Notes: generated from the letters alone by a model not told the origin. A stretch of 64,000 nucleotides of DNA from Paracoccus sp. (in: a-proteobacteria) (GCF_030538695.1 NZ_JAUNTN010000017.1:22725-86724); one strand, 5' to 3'; shown: positions 16,706 through 25,428, counted from the stretch's first letter. Program-made: numbers and translations.

Positions 16706-16719
16706 ATGATCCAGATCAA
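16706..16719 (-). promoter_or_regulatory. FNR/Anr-type box upstream of ompW
   Basis: On the minus strand the sequence reads TTGATCTGGATCAT, matching TTGAT-N4-ATCAA at 9 of 10 positions. Its centre is about 62 bases before the ompW ATG, so a transcription start 41 bases downstream would leave a leader of about 20 nt, the geometry of class II FNR activation. Oxygen control is inference. Confidence 0.65.
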
Positions 16720-16796
16720 ATCGCTCTTTTTGGCGGGCCGGGTGCGACAGCCTGCCGCAGCGATGCCCCTTTCAGCGTAAGAAGAAAGTGACGCCC

Positions 16797-18401
16797 ATGA
16801 AACTGCGTTCCTCTGCCATCCCGTCCTCGGATCAGTTCCGCGCCAACCGCGATGCGCATTTGCAGATGCTGGAGGTCGCGCGGCAGGCGGCGGATGCGGC
16901 AACGGCTGGCGGCGGGGCCGAGGCGCTGGCCCGCCATGTCAGCCGTGGCAAGATGCCGCCGCGCGAACGGGTGGCGAATCTGCTGGATGCGGGCAGCCCG
17001 TTTCTGGAAATCGGTGCGACTGCGGCGTTCGGCATGTATGACGATGCCGCACCGGGGGCAGGGGTCATCGCCGGGATTGGCCGGGTGCATGGGTTGGATG
17101 TGATGGTCGTGGCCAATGATGCGACGGTCAAGGGCGGCACCTATTACCCGATGACGGTGAAAAAGCACCTGCGGGCGCAGGAAATTGCGGAACAGTGCAA
17201 CCTGCCCTGCGTCTATCTGGTCGATTCGGGTGGTGCAAACCTGCCCAATCAGGACGAGGTGTTTCCCGACCGCGACCATTTCGGGCGGATTTTCTTTAAT
17301 CAGGCGCAGATGTCGGCCAAGGGCATCCCGCAGATCGCCGTTGTCATGGGCTCTTGTACGGCGGGCGGCGCTTACGTTCCGGCCATGTCCGACGTGACCA
17401 TCATCGTGCGCGAGCAGGGCACGATCTTTCTGGCGGGCCCGCCTTTGGTGAAAGCCGCGACCGGCGAGGTGGTCAGCGCCGAGGATCTGGGCGGCGGCGA
17501 TGTTCACACGCGGCTGTCGGGTGTCGCGGATTATCTGGCCGAGGATGACGCCCATGCGCTTGCGCTTGCCCGCCGTGCCGTCAGCCATCTGAACCGCCGG
17601 GTTCCGCAAACCGTTGTCTGGCAATCGCCCGAGGCCCCGGCCTATGACCCCGAGGAGATCCTTGGCGTGGTGCCTTCGGATCTGCGCACGCCTTATGACA
17701 TCCGCGAGGTCATCGCGCGCACCGTTGACGGCAGCCGCTTTGACGAGTTCAAGCCCCGCTTTGGCGAAACGCTGGTCACGGGTTTCGCCCATATCGAGGG
17801 CTGCCCGGTCGGCATCGTTGCCAATAACGGCGTGCTGTTCAGTGAGGCCGCGATCAAGGGTGCGCATTTCATCGAACTGTGCAGCCAGCGCAATATCCCG
17901 CTGATCTTCCTGCAAAACATCACCGGCTTCATGGTCGGGCGAAAATATGAAAACGAGGGTATCGCCCGCCACGGCGCCAAGATGGTGACGGCGGTGGCGA
18001 CGACCAATGTGCCGAAAATCACCATGCTGGTCGGCGGATCGTTCGGCGCGGGCAACTATGGCATGGCGGGTCGCGCCTATTCGCCGCGTTTCCTGTGGAC
18101 ATGGCCGAACAGCCGCATTTCCGTCATGGGCGGCGAGCAGGCGGCAGGTGTTCTGGCCACCGTCCGTCGCGACGGGATCGAGCGCAAGGGCGGCACCTGG
18201 TCCGCCGAGGAGGAGGCCGAGTTCAAGCGCCCCACCATCGAAATGTTCGACCGTCAAAGCCATCCGCTTTACGCCAGCGCCCGGCTGTGGGACGACGGGA
18301 TCGTGGACCCGCGCAAGACGCGTCAGGTGTTGTCGCTGTCGCTGCGGGCCAGCCTGAATGCGCCGATCGAACCGACCCGGTTCGGCGTGTTCCGCATGTA
18401 A
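16797..18401 (+). CDS. mccB: 3-Methylcrotonyl-CoA carboxylase, carboxyltransferase (beta) subunit
   Basis: 534-residue carboxyltransferase that moves CO2 from biotin to 3-methylcrotonyl-CoA in leucine degradation. Both crotonase-fold halves are visible: N-terminal with [54 protein letters not shown] and [16 protein letters not shown]-terminal with [27 protein letters not shown] and [41 protein letters not shown]. Those motifs separate MccB from propionyl-CoA carboxylase. I prefer ATG 16797; a GTG at 16788 is possible. It is divergent from ompW and followed by two unknown small genes before mccA. Confidence 0.95.
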   Translation: MKLRSSAIPSSDQFRANRDAHLQMLEVARQAADAATAGGGAEALARHVSRGKMPPRERVANLLDAGSPFLEIGATAAFGMYDDAAPGAGVIAGIGRVHGLDVMVVANDATVKGGTYYPMTVKKHLRAQEIAEQCNLPCVYLVDSGGANLPNQDEVFPDRDHFGRIFFNQAQMSAKGIPQIAVVMGSCTAGGAYVPAMSDVTIIVREQGTIFLAGPPLVKAATGEVVSAEDLGGGDVHTRLSGVADYLAEDDAHALALARRAVSHLNRRVPQTVVWQSPEAPAYDPEEILGVVPSDLRTPYDIREVIARTVDGSRFDEFKPRFGETLVTGFAHIEGCPVGIVANNGVLFSEAAIKGAHFIELCSQRNIPLIFLQNITGFMVGRKYENEGIARHGAKMVTAVATTNVPKITMLVGGSFGAGNYGMAGRAYSPRFLWTWPNSRISVMGGEQAAGVLATVRRDGIERKGGTWSAEEEAEFKRPTIEMFDRQSHPLYASARLWDDGIVDPRKTRQVLSLSLRASLNAPIEPTRFGVFRM

Positions 18402-18417
18402 CGCGAAAGGATTCGAC

Positions 18418-18696
18418 ATGACAAAGATTTCACATATTGGCATCGGGCTTTATCAGGGCCAGCCGACCGCTGCGGTGGTGGTGCAGGCAGGGGCCGGTGT
18501 GCCTAAGACCGGCGATTATTTCCGCCTTGCAGGCCAAGACTGGCGGGTGGCCGCTGCGGTGCGCTATCGCGGGCTGGACGATGGGCAGGTGCAGGCTCCC
18601 GACCCCGATCTGGTGGCGCTGATCGTCGAAAATGGCGATGCGCTGGTCGAGGCCCGCGACAGCCTTGCCGGTCAGGTGCTGGAGATCATCCGCTGA
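18418..18696 (+). CDS. Hypothetical protein in the liu cluster
   Basis: 92 residues, no recognised domain, no signal peptide or membrane segment. The sequence (MTKISHIGIGLYQGQPTAAV..., GAGVPKTGDYFRLAGQDWRVAAAVRYRGLDD) is mostly short beta-strands and acidic turns, with Gly-Asp rich loops. It begins 16 bases after mccB with AAAGG upstream, and 1 base separates it from the next gene, so it is certainly co-transcribed with the carboxylase. An accessory role for the carboxylase is possible but not supported by any motif. Confidence 0.75.
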   Translation: MTKISHIGIGLYQGQPTAAVVVQAGAGVPKTGDYFRLAGQDWRVAAAVRYRGLDDGQVQAPDPDLVALIVENGDALVEARDSLAGQVLEIIR

Positions 18697-18697
18697 T

Positions 18698-19114
18698 ATG
18701 GTGCAAGCGACGCTCATCGAACGCCAATGGGTGCCGACCGGGGCGGATTTCGCGCTGTCGCATCCGCTGGCGCAGCGGCTTGGCTCGCTGTGGCTGTTGG
18801 TGGGCTGGTGTGCGCTGGTCGGGCTGGCCTGCCTGATGGCGAGCATCTGGCTGATCGGTTTCTCGGACCTGCCTGCGGGCTGGCTGATGGCCGTGGTGAT
18901 GCTGAACGGCCTGCTGTTCCTGATGGCGTTGTTTGCCATTGTCTTTCTGATCCTGCGTCGCCCGCAGGCCATTGTTCCGGTGTGGATTGTGCTGATCCTC
19001 ACGCTGCCGTTTTCGGTGCCGCTGATGGCCTATTGGGCCAATGGCACCCGTCCCAATCTGGTCTATCGTCACCGCTTTGCGCGGCTGGTCGAGGCGACCT
19101 ATGACCGCAACTAA
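18698..19114 (+). CDS. Hypothetical membrane protein in the liu cluster
   Basis: 138 residues. After a polar N-terminus of about 28 residues there are three hydrophobic helices (roughly 29-53, 60-85 and 92-114), then a basic tail with YRHRFARLVEATYDRN. No known family was recognised. It starts 1 base after the preceding stop and ends 19 bases before mccA, so it belongs to the mccB-mccA transcript. What a membrane protein does between the two carboxylase subunits is unclear. Confidence 0.72.
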   Translation: MVQATLIERQWVPTGADFALSHPLAQRLGSLWLLVGWCALVGLACLMASIWLIGFSDLPAGWLMAVVMLNGLLFLMALFAIVFLILRRPQAIVPVWIVLILTLPFSVPLMAYWANGTRPNLVYRHRFARLVEATYDRN

Positions 19115-19133
19115 GCCGCAAAGGACCGTCGCC

Positions 19134-21071
19134 ATGTTTCAGAAAATCCTGATCGCCAATCGCGGTGAAATCGCCTGCCGGGTGATCGACTCTGCCCGCC
19201 GCATGGGTGTGGCGACGGTTGCGGTTTATTCCGACGCCGACCGCGCCGCCCGCCATGTGGCGATGGCGGATGAGGCCGTTCATATTGGCGGTCCGGCGCC
19301 CAAGGACAGCTATCTGCGGGGTGATGTTATCATTCAGGCCGCGCTTGCGACGGGTGCGCAGGCGATCCATCCCGGCTATGGTTTCCTGTCGGAAAACCCC
19401 GATTTCGTCGATGCGGTGACAGCGGCGGGGCTGGTGTTCATCGGGCCATCCGCCGATGCCATCCGCAAGATGGGCCTGAAAGACGCGGCCAAGGCGCTGA
19501 TGGAACAGGCGGGCGTGCCGGTGGTGCCGGGCTATCATGGGGATAATCAGGACGCCGCCCATCTGGCCGCGCAGGCAGAGCAGATCGGCTATCCGGTTCT
19601 GATCAAGGCAGTGGCGGGCGGCGGTGGCAAGGGGATGCGTCTGGTGGAACGTCCCGCCGATTTTGCCGATGCGCTGGCCTCGGCGCAGGGCGAGGCTGCG
19701 ACCGCCTTTGGCAACCCTGCCGTGCTGATCGAGAAATATATCCAGCAGCCCCGCCATATCGAGGTGCAGGTCTTTGGCGACGGCACCCGCGCGGTGCATC
19801 TGTTCGAGCGCGACTGCTCGTTGCAACGCCGCCACCAGAAGGTCATCGAGGAGGCCCCCGCCCCCGGCATGACGCCCGAGATGCGCGCGGCCATGGGGCA
19901 GGCCGCCACCCGCGCCGCCGAGGCCATCGGTTACAGCGGTGCCGGCACGATCGAGTTCATCGTGGATGGCTCGCGCGGGCTGCGCCCGGATGGGTTCTGG
20001 TTCATGGAGATGAACACCCGGCTTCAGGTCGAACATCCCGTGACCGAGGCGATCACCGGCATTGATCTGGTCGAATGGCAGTTGCGCGTCGCCAGCGGCG
20101 AAGCCTTGCCCGCGCAGCAATCCGACCTGACCATCACCGGCCATGCCTTCGAGGCCCGCCTGTATGCCGAGGATGTTCCGGCAGGCTTTCTGCCGGCCAC
20201 CGGCACGCTGGCGCATCTGCATTTCCCCGATAACGCCCGCATTGAAACCGGCGTGCGGCAGGGGGATACGATCAGCCCGTGGTATGACCCGATGATTGCC
20301 AAGGTCATTACCCACGGTCCCACCCGCGCCATCGCGCTGCGGGCGCTGGAAACCGCGCTGACCCGGACCGAGGTTGCGGGGACCACCACCAACCTCGACT
20401 TTCTGATTGCCTTGACCCGGCACGCGGGTTTTGCCGCCGGGCAGGTGGATACCGGGCTGATCGGGCGCGACCTCGACGCGCTGACCGAGGCCGCCGCGCC
20501 ATCGCCCGAGACCCGCGCGCTGGCGGTGCTTGGCCTGACCGGGCTGCATGAAACCGGCACGACCGGCGGGCTGACCCTGTGGCAACCGCTACGCCGCACG
20601 GTGACATGGAACGGCGGGGACGGGGACAGCGGCGAGGCCGTGCTGGAGGTTCTCGGTCCCGGCCAGGCGCGGGTCACGCTGGATGGGCGCAGCCATCTGG
20701 TCGAATGGTCGCATGACCGCTGGTGGATCGATGGTACGCCGACCAATCGCAAGGTCGTCACTCATGCCGCAGGCACCAGCGTATTCGGTGGCCGCAGTCT
20801 GACCCTGATTGCCACCGATGCGCTGGACCGCGAAACCGCAGCCGTGGGCGGCAATCTGACGCTCTCGCCCATGCCGGGGCTGGTCAAGGCGATCTTCGTT
20901 TCGGCAGGCCAGCAGGTCGCGGCGGGCGACCGCCTCGCCATTCTCGAGGCGATGAAGATGGAACACACGCTGACCGCAGCCCGCGACGGCACCATCGCGG
21001 AAATCCTCGCCGCCCCCGGCGATCAGGTCGAGGCAGGTGCCGCCCTGATCCGTCTGGAAGACGAGGAATGA
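19134..21071 (+). CDS. mccA: 3-Methylcrotonyl-CoA carboxylase, biotin carboxylase/biotin carrier (alpha) subunit
   Basis: 645-residue biotin-dependent subunit. Order: biotin carboxylase N-lobe (FQKILIANRGEIACRVI), ATP-grasp with KAVAGGGGKGMRLV and RDCSLQRRHQKVIEEAPAP, MEMNTRLQVEHPVTE (metal and bicarbonate site), then the BT/linker domain, and the C-terminal biotinyl domain with EAMKMEH, where K608 carries biotin. Working with MccB it carboxylates 3-methylcrotonyl-CoA. The size and neighbours (mccB upstream, hmgL and liuC downstream) favour methylcrotonyl- over propionyl- or geranyl-CoA as substrate. Confidence 0.95.
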   Translation: MFQKILIANRGEIACRVIDSARRMGVATVAVYSDADRAARHVAMADEAVHIGGPAPKDSYLRGDVIIQAALATGAQAIHPGYGFLSENPDFVDAVTAAGLVFIGPSADAIRKMGLKDAAKALMEQAGVPVVPGYHGDNQDAAHLAAQAEQIGYPVLIKAVAGGGGKGMRLVERPADFADALASAQGEAATAFGNPAVLIEKYIQQPRHIEVQVFGDGTRAVHLFERDCSLQRRHQKVIEEAPAPGMTPEMRAAMGQAATRAAEAIGYSGAGTIEFIVDGSRGLRPDGFWFMEMNTRLQVEHPVTEAITGIDLVEWQLRVASGEALPAQQSDLTITGHAFEARLYAEDVPAGFLPATGTLAHLHFPDNARIETGVRQGDTISPWYDPMIAKVITHGPTRAIALRALETALTRTEVAGTTTNLDFLIALTRHAGFAAGQVDTGLIGRDLDALTEAAAPSPETRALAVLGLTGLHETGTTGGLTLWQPLRRTVTWNGGDGDSGEAVLEVLGPGQARVTLDGRSHLVEWSHDRWWIDGTPTNRKVVTHAAGTSVFGGRSLTLIATDALDRETAAVGGNLTLSPMPGLVKAIFVSAGQQVAAGDRLAILEAMKMEHTLTAARDGTIAEILAAPGDQVEAGAALIRLEDEE

Positions 21072-21120
21072 GCTGTCTTTTGTCTCGAAATATCCAGTCC
21101 GCAGGATGGGAGGCCAAGCC

Positions 21121-21981
21121 ATGACCCACGTTGAAATCTTTGAAATGGGTCCGCGCGACGGGCTGCAAAACGAAAAGCGGCTGATCCCGGCGGCAGAGAA
21201 AATCGCGCTGGTGAACCTGCTGTCCCGCGCCGGTTTCCGCCGGATCGAAGTCACCAGCTTTGTCAGCCCGAAATGGGTGCCGCAAATGGCCGATGCGGCG
21301 CAGGTCATGCTGGGCATCACCCGTGCGCCGGGCATCAGCTATGCGGTGCTGACCCCGAATATGAAGGGCTATGAGGGCGCCCGTGCCGCCCGTGCTTCCG
21401 AAGTGGCAATTTTCGCCAGCGCCTCGGAAGGCTTCAGCAAGGCCAATCTGAACGCCACCATCGCGGAATCGCTGGAACGGCTGGCCCCGGTGGCAGCCGC
21501 GGCGCGGGCGGATGGGATTCCGGTGCGCGGCTATGTCAGCGTGGTGACGGATTGCCCCTTTGACGGGCCGACCCCGCCGGAAAACGTCGCCCGCGTGGCG
21601 GCCAGCCTGCGGGATATGGGCTGCTATGAAATCAGCCTTGGCGATACCATCGGGCAGGGCCGCCCGGAAACCATCGACGCCATGCTGTCGGCGGTGCTGA
21701 ACGAATTGCCGCCCGAGGTGCTGGCGGGCCATTACCATGACACCGCTGGCCGGGCGCTGGACAATATCGGGGCTTCGCTGGAACGCGGTTTGCGGGTCTT
21801 TGACGCGGCCGTGGGCGGGCTTGGCGGCTGTCCCTATGCGCCGGGCGCTGCGGGGAATGTCGCCACCGAAAAGGTCATGGATTATCTGGAAATACACGGA
21901 TATGCGACCGGGCTGGACGCGGCACTGATCCGTGAAGCCGCCGCAATGGCGCAGGCAATGCGAGAGGGCAGCCATGTTTGA
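21121..21981 (+). CDS. hmgL: Hydroxymethylglutaryl-CoA lyase
   Basis: 286-residue TIM-barrel lyase that splits HMG-CoA into acetyl-CoA and acetoacetate, the last step of leucine breakdown. Signatures: VEIFEMGPRDGLQNEKRLIP at the N-terminus, VTSFVSPKWVPQMADA, SLGDTIGQGRPETI, HYHDTAGRALDNI (metal-binding His) and VGGLGGCPYAPGAAGNVATEKV, which holds the catalytic cysteine. ATG 21121 follows GGGAGG by 8 bases. It overlaps the enoyl-CoA hydratase gene by 8 bases. Confidence 0.96.
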   Translation: MTHVEIFEMGPRDGLQNEKRLIPAAEKIALVNLLSRAGFRRIEVTSFVSPKWVPQMADAAQVMLGITRAPGISYAVLTPNMKGYEGARAARASEVAIFASASEGFSKANLNATIAESLERLAPVAAAARADGIPVRGYVSVVTDCPFDGPTPPENVARVAASLRDMGCYEISLGDTIGQGRPETIDAMLSAVLNELPPEVLAGHYHDTAGRALDNIGASLERGLRVFDAAVGGLGGCPYAPGAAGNVATEKVMDYLEIHGYATGLDAALIREAAAMAQAMREGSHV

Positions 21982-22756
21982 AACCATCAGGATTGAGACC
22001 GATTCGCGCGGGGTGGCAACGCTTTGGCTGGCGCGGGCAGAGAAACATAACGCGCTCTCGGCGCTGATGATTGACGAACTGACCCGCGCGGCTGAGCAGC
22101 TTGGCGCTGATCCGAAGGTGCGGGTGGTGGTGCTGGCGGCCGAGGGTAAATCCTTCTGCGCGGGCGGCGATCTCGGCTGGATGCAGGACCAGATGCGGGC
22201 CGATGCCGATACCCGCCGCAAGGGCGCGCGGGCGCTGGCGCTGATGCTGAACGCGCTGAATACGCTGCCGAAACCGCTGATCGGGCGGGTGCAGGGCAAT
22301 GCCTTTGGTGGCGGCGTCGGCATGATGTCGGTCTGCGATGTGGTGCTGGCTGTGCGCGAGGCCCGCTTTGGCCTGACGGAAACGAAGCTCGGCCTGATCC
22401 CGGCCACCATCGGTCCCTATGTGCTGGCCCGCATGGGCGAGGACAAGGCCCGGCGCGTCTTCATGTCTGCCCGCCTGTTCGATGCGTCCGAGGCGGTGGG
22501 GCTGAACCTCGTCGCCCGGCTGTGTGATCCAGAGGATCTCGACAAGTTCACCGCCGAGGAGGTCGAACCCTATCTGCAATGCGCCCCCGGCGCGGTGGCG
22601 GCTGCCAAGAAACTGGCCCGTGACCTTGGCCCGCGCATCGACGAGGCGGTGATCGACATGACCATCGAAGCACTGGTGAACGTCTGGGAGGGGTCCGAGG
22701 CCCCTGAAGGCATCGCCGCCTTTTTCGACAAGCGCAAACCCGGCTGGCAGGCGTAG
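21974..22756 (+). CDS. liuC: Enoyl-CoA hydratase, probable methylglutaconyl-CoA hydratase
   Basis: 260-residue crotonase-fold enzyme expected to hydrate 3-methylglutaconyl-CoA to HMG-CoA. Motifs: EKHNALSALMIDELTRA, GKSFCAGGDLGWM (first oxyanion strand), GNAFGGGVGMMSVCDVVLA (second oxyanion glycines), and TETKLGLIPATIGPYVLARMG, where the Glu-Thr-Lys-Leu-Gly stretch carries one catalytic acid. The start is inside the end of hmgL (8-base overlap), with GAGGGCA as ribosome site. Function is assigned from its place in the liu cluster. Confidence 0.88.
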   Translation: MFETIRIETDSRGVATLWLARAEKHNALSALMIDELTRAAEQLGADPKVRVVVLAAEGKSFCAGGDLGWMQDQMRADADTRRKGARALALMLNALNTLPKPLIGRVQGNAFGGGVGMMSVCDVVLAVREARFGLTETKLGLIPATIGPYVLARMGEDKARRVFMSARLFDASEAVGLNLVARLCDPEDLDKFTAEEVEPYLQCAPGAVAAAKKLARDLGPRIDEAVIDMTIEALVNVWEGSEAPEGIAAFFDKRKPGWQA

Positions 22757-22790
22757 CCCTCGGGCAGCGGTTCTTGCGGCGCTGTCGCAT

Positions 22791-22884
22791 GGATATTTAA
22801 GTGAAGAAGAAGCCGCTTTCTTCTTCATCCAAATATCCTCAGGGGGTGAATGGCCGTCAGGCCAGAGGGGGCGCGAGCGCCCCC
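22791..22884. repeat. Long inverted repeat plus dispersed element, copy B
   Basis: GGATATTTAAGTGAAGAAGAA (22791-22811) is a 18/21 inverted match to 22818-22838, with GAAGAAGAA and TTCTTCTTC arms meeting near 22814. It continues into CAGGGGGTGAATGGCCGTCAG and GGGGGCGCGAGCGCCCCC (22867-22884), the same order as copy A at 6244-6310. It closes the liu genes, and may stop transcription before the MFS gene. Confidence 0.8.
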
Positions 22885-22987
22885 TGATCCCGGCAGGCTG
22901 AATTGCGGCATCTGCATGGCTGACGGGCTGGCAGGGCTGGTGAATTGTGCTATGGGCGGCATCTGACAGCTAACAGGATCAGCCCCC

Positions 22988-24190
22988 ATGACCGATGCCA
23001 GCCGCGTCGCAACAGACGCCCCGATCTCTGACGCCCGCAGATTGCGGCTTGCCGTGCTGGCGATGAGCCTTGGTGCTTTTGCTGTCGGCACGTCCGAGTT
23101 TGCGGCAATGGGGCTGTTGCCGTTTTACTCTAATGATCTTGGACTGAATGAGGGGCAGGCGGCTCATGTTGTCAGCGCCTATGCCATTGGCGTGGTCGTC
23201 GGGGCACCGCTGACCTCTATTCTTGGCGCAAAGCTGCCGCGACGGCGCTATCTGGCGGCGTTGATTGCGTTTTTCGGGCTGATGAATCTGGCGGCTGCCT
23301 TGCTGCCCGGCTATGGGGCATTGGTTGGTGCGCGCTTTGCTGCCGGGTTGCCGCATGGTGGTTTTCTGGGCGTGGCGATGCTGTTTGCCGCCGATGCGCT
23401 GCCGCCGGGCAAGCGGGCGCAGGGGGCGGCGCAGATCCTGATGGGGCTGACGGTGGCCAATATCTTTGGCGTGCCGCTGGCCAGTTGGATGGGGCAGGCT
23501 GTGCATTGGCGTCTGGGCTTTCTGGTGCCGGGCGGGCTGGCGCTGGTTTCGGCCATGATGATTTTGCGGCTGGCGCCGCGTGTAGGCGGCAACCCTGATG
23601 CCCGCCCGCTGGCCGAGCTGAACGCGCTGCGCAATCCCAATGTGCTGCTGGCGCTGTTGGTCGGCGCGATCGGTTTTGGTGGGATGTTTGCGGTTTACAG
23701 CTTCTTGTCCGCTGCGATTCTGGAAACCACTGCTGGCCCGGCTTGGGCGGTGCCTGCGGCGCTCTCGCTGTTCGGGGTTGGGGCAACGCTGTCCAATTGG
23801 CTGGCCGGGCGGATGACCGACCGTCTGGGTCAGTTCCGCACTGCTTTTATCGCGCTGGTGGCGATGGCCATTACGCAAGGCTTTGCCGCTTATGCGGTTG
23901 GCTCATGGCCGCTGATGGTGCTTTCGGCGCTGCTTCTGGGGCTTGGTGGCGGTGGGCTGTCGATCTCGATGCAAACCCGGCTGATGGATGTTGCCGGCGA
24001 CGCGCAATCCATGGCTGCTGCGATGAATCATGCGGCGTTCAATTTTGCCAATGCTGTGGGGCCGTGGCTGGCGGGCATGGCGCTGATGGCGGGCTGGGGC
24101 TGGCGTTCGCCCGGCTATGTGGCCATTGCGCTGAGCATCGGTGGCTTGCTGGCCCTGTGGGCGGCGTGGTCGCGCAGCCGGCGGGGTTAA
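22988..24190 (+). CDS. MFS transporter, drug/sugar efflux (DHA1) type
   Basis: 400-residue major facilitator with twelve predicted helices. The N-terminus RLAVLAMSLGAFAVGTSEFAAMGLLPFYSNDLGLNEGQAAHVVSAYAIGVVVGAPL is typical of AraJ/NepI/YdhP-type exporters, with GRMTDRLGQFRTAF as the loop 8-9 variant of the GxxxDRxGRR signature and AAGLPHGGFLGVAMLFAADALPPGKRA in TM4-5. The substrate (purine nucleosides, sugars or drugs) is not predictable. Its stop TAA is in the palindrome TTAA, which also ends the convergent DUF599 gene. Confidence 0.9.
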   Translation: MTDASRVATDAPISDARRLRLAVLAMSLGAFAVGTSEFAAMGLLPFYSNDLGLNEGQAAHVVSAYAIGVVVGAPLTSILGAKLPRRRYLAALIAFFGLMNLAAALLPGYGALVGARFAAGLPHGGFLGVAMLFAADALPPGKRAQGAAQILMGLTVANIFGVPLASWMGQAVHWRLGFLVPGGLALVSAMMILRLAPRVGGNPDARPLAELNALRNPNVLLALLVGAIGFGGMFAVYSFLSAAILETTAGPAWAVPAALSLFGVGATLSNWLAGRMTDRLGQFRTAFIALVAMAITQGFAAYAVGSWPLMVLSALLLGLGGGGLSISMQTRLMDVAGDAQSMAAAMNHAAFNFANAVGPWLAGMALMAGWGWRSPGYVAIALSIGGLLALWAAWSRSRRG

Positions 24191-24894
24191 TCCTGAGGCG
24201 GGTTGTCCAGCAAAATCTGGCGTGAATGAGAGCCGAACTCGCGTCGCCAACTGATCGCCGTGACCAGAAGCGAGGCCACGGCCAGCGCAAAGCCCCCCGC
24301 AAGCCAGGCCAGTGCCGCAATCGAGAAATAGACCGAGCGCAGCCCGGTATTAAAGCTGCGGGCGGCGGTGATGTTCAGCTCGGCCGCTTGCATGGCGCGG
24401 TGCAGTGCCGTCGGGTGGTCATGGTCATTGGGCACCGCTGCCATGGTGATCGCGCAATAGCCGAACAGACGGTGCGACCAGACGAACTTCAGGAATGCAT
24501 TGACGACAAAAAACATCGCCAGCAGCAGTTTGACTTCCCACATCACCGAGGTGACATGGCCCATGTCGAAATCGCGGGCCAGGGCGGTCAGTTGTTCGGT
24601 CTTGCCGATCAGCGCCAGCCCGCCGCCAATGCCGATCATGCAGGCGCTGGCGAAAAACGCGGTGCCTTCGCGCAGGGTCGTCAGGATATTGGCGTCGAAC
24701 AGGCGCGGATTACGCGAGATGAACTGCCGCATCCATGCCCGGCGATAGGCCGACATCAGCACGCTGACCGAAGGCCGTCCGGCAGGTGGATGCTCGGTCA
24801 GCCAGCCGATGCCAAGCCAGCCGCCAAACAGCATCAAAAGGCCGAAAATATCAGCCGCGCCCAAGGTTGCCGCAAGGTTCAGATCGGTAAACAT
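24187..24894 (-). CDS. DUF599 family membrane protein
   Basis: 235 residues with four or five hydrophobic segments (about 15-35, 80-105, 118-140, 190-215). Family features include RPSVSVLMSAYRRAWMRQFISRNPRLFDANIL and the middle LREGTAFFASACMIGIGGGLALIG, plus RSFNTGLRSVYFSIAALAWL. The function of DUF599 is unknown. I chose the ATG at 24894; a start 27 bases upstream is possible. It is convergent with the MFS gene and both stop codons share TTAA. Confidence 0.85.
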   Translation of the reverse strand: MFTDLNLAATLGAADIFGLLMLFGGWLGIGWLTEHPPAGRPSVSVLMSAYRRAWMRQFISRNPRLFDANILTTLREGTAFFASACMIGIGGGLALIGKTEQLTALARDFDMGHVTSVMWEVKLLLAMFFVVNAFLKFVWSHRLFGYCAITMAAVPNDHDHPTALHRAMQAAELNITAARSFNTGLRSVYFSIAALAWLAGGFALAVASLLVTAISWRREFGSHSRQILLDNPPQD

Positions 24895-25010
24895 AGCCTT
24901 TGTTAGCGCAAGCCCATGCACCTTTCCAGCCTTTCACGATTTGTCCCGTGGACAGCCCCGGTTTGCCCCGCTATCACCCCTGCGAACCATTTGAGAGAGA
25001 GGAGCGCCCG

Positions 25011-25256
25011 ATGGCCACCCCGCACGCTATTCACGAAGAATTCCCGGCTGATGCCGAGGTAATCCACAAGCTGAAAGTCTCGGACGCGCATTTTGCCCGT
25101 CTGCTGGAAGAATATGACGATGTGAATGACGACGTGGAAAATGCCGCCGCCAATGTCACCCCGATGTCGGATGCGGCAGAAACCGATCTGCGCAAAAAGC
25201 GCGCGCATCTGAAGGATGAAATCGCCCGCGCTATCGCTGAGGCGAAAAAGGGCTGA
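25011..25256 (+). CDS. DUF465 (YdcH-like) protein
   Basis: 81-residue helical hairpin protein, rich in charged residues (EVIHKLKVSDAHFARLLEEYDDVNDDVENAA and TDLRKKRAHLKDEIARAIAEAKKG), the DUF465 pattern. Its function is unknown; members are small, cytoplasmic and common in proteobacteria. GAGGAG lies 7-12 bases before the ATG. A rho-independent terminator follows at 25278, so it is a single-gene unit. Confidence 0.9.
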   Translation: MATPHAIHEEFPADAEVIHKLKVSDAHFARLLEEYDDVNDDVENAAANVTPMSDAAETDLRKKRAHLKDEIARAIAEAKKG

Positions 25257-25277
25257 TTTGGGCTGATGCCGGTTCGG

Positions 25278-25302
25278 GGCCGTCCCTTTGGGGCGGCCTT
25301 TT
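25278..25302 (+). terminator. Rho-independent terminator of the DUF465 gene
   Basis: GGCCGTCCC (25278-25286) pairs with GGGGCGGCC (25290-25298), one G-T pair, around a TTT loop, followed by TTTT. Confidence 0.9.
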
Positions 25303-25310
25303 GCATGGGG

Positions 25311-25339
25311 CTTGAAAGCACGCGCCTGCCTTCCCATTT
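25311..25339 (+). promoter_or_regulatory. Heat-shock (RpoH, sigma-32) promoter of hsp20
   Basis: CTTGAAA (25311-25317) and CCCATTT (25333-25339) are separated by 15 bases, matching the sigma-32 pattern CTTGAAA-N13-17-CCCCAT-T. Transcription would start near 25346, leaving an untranslated leader of about 83 nt before the hsp20 ATG. Confidence 0.8.
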
Positions 25340-25374
25340 GCTGCGATACGGGGTGCCGCAAGGGCCTCGGAGCC

Positions 25375-25428
25375 GCCCGCCCGATGATCGGGGGGCAGAT
25401 GACATCGCTTAATATGCAAGGATGGACC
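25375..25428 (+). promoter_or_regulatory. ROSE-like RNA thermometer in the hsp20 leader
   Basis: The hairpin next to the start codon pairs CATC(G)CTT (25403-25410) with AAGGATG (25418-25424), leaving one bulged G and a 7-base loop. The Shine-Dalgarno AAGGA is fully inside the stem, and the opposing strand contains TCGCT, the U(U/C)GCU signature of ROSE elements. A second hairpin upstream (25375-25384 with 25388-25396) has 9 bp and one bulge. ROSE elements precede small heat-shock genes in rhizobia and enterics. Assignment is from sequence and structure by eye. Confidence 0.72.

Noticed and set aside
16716-18443. A 575-codon open frame antisense to mccB, and other long antisense frames (for example 9083-10411 and 51894-53945).
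   Set aside because: High GC content leaves antisense frames open. They lack ribosome sites and family motifs, while the opposite strand encodes well-conserved enzymes.
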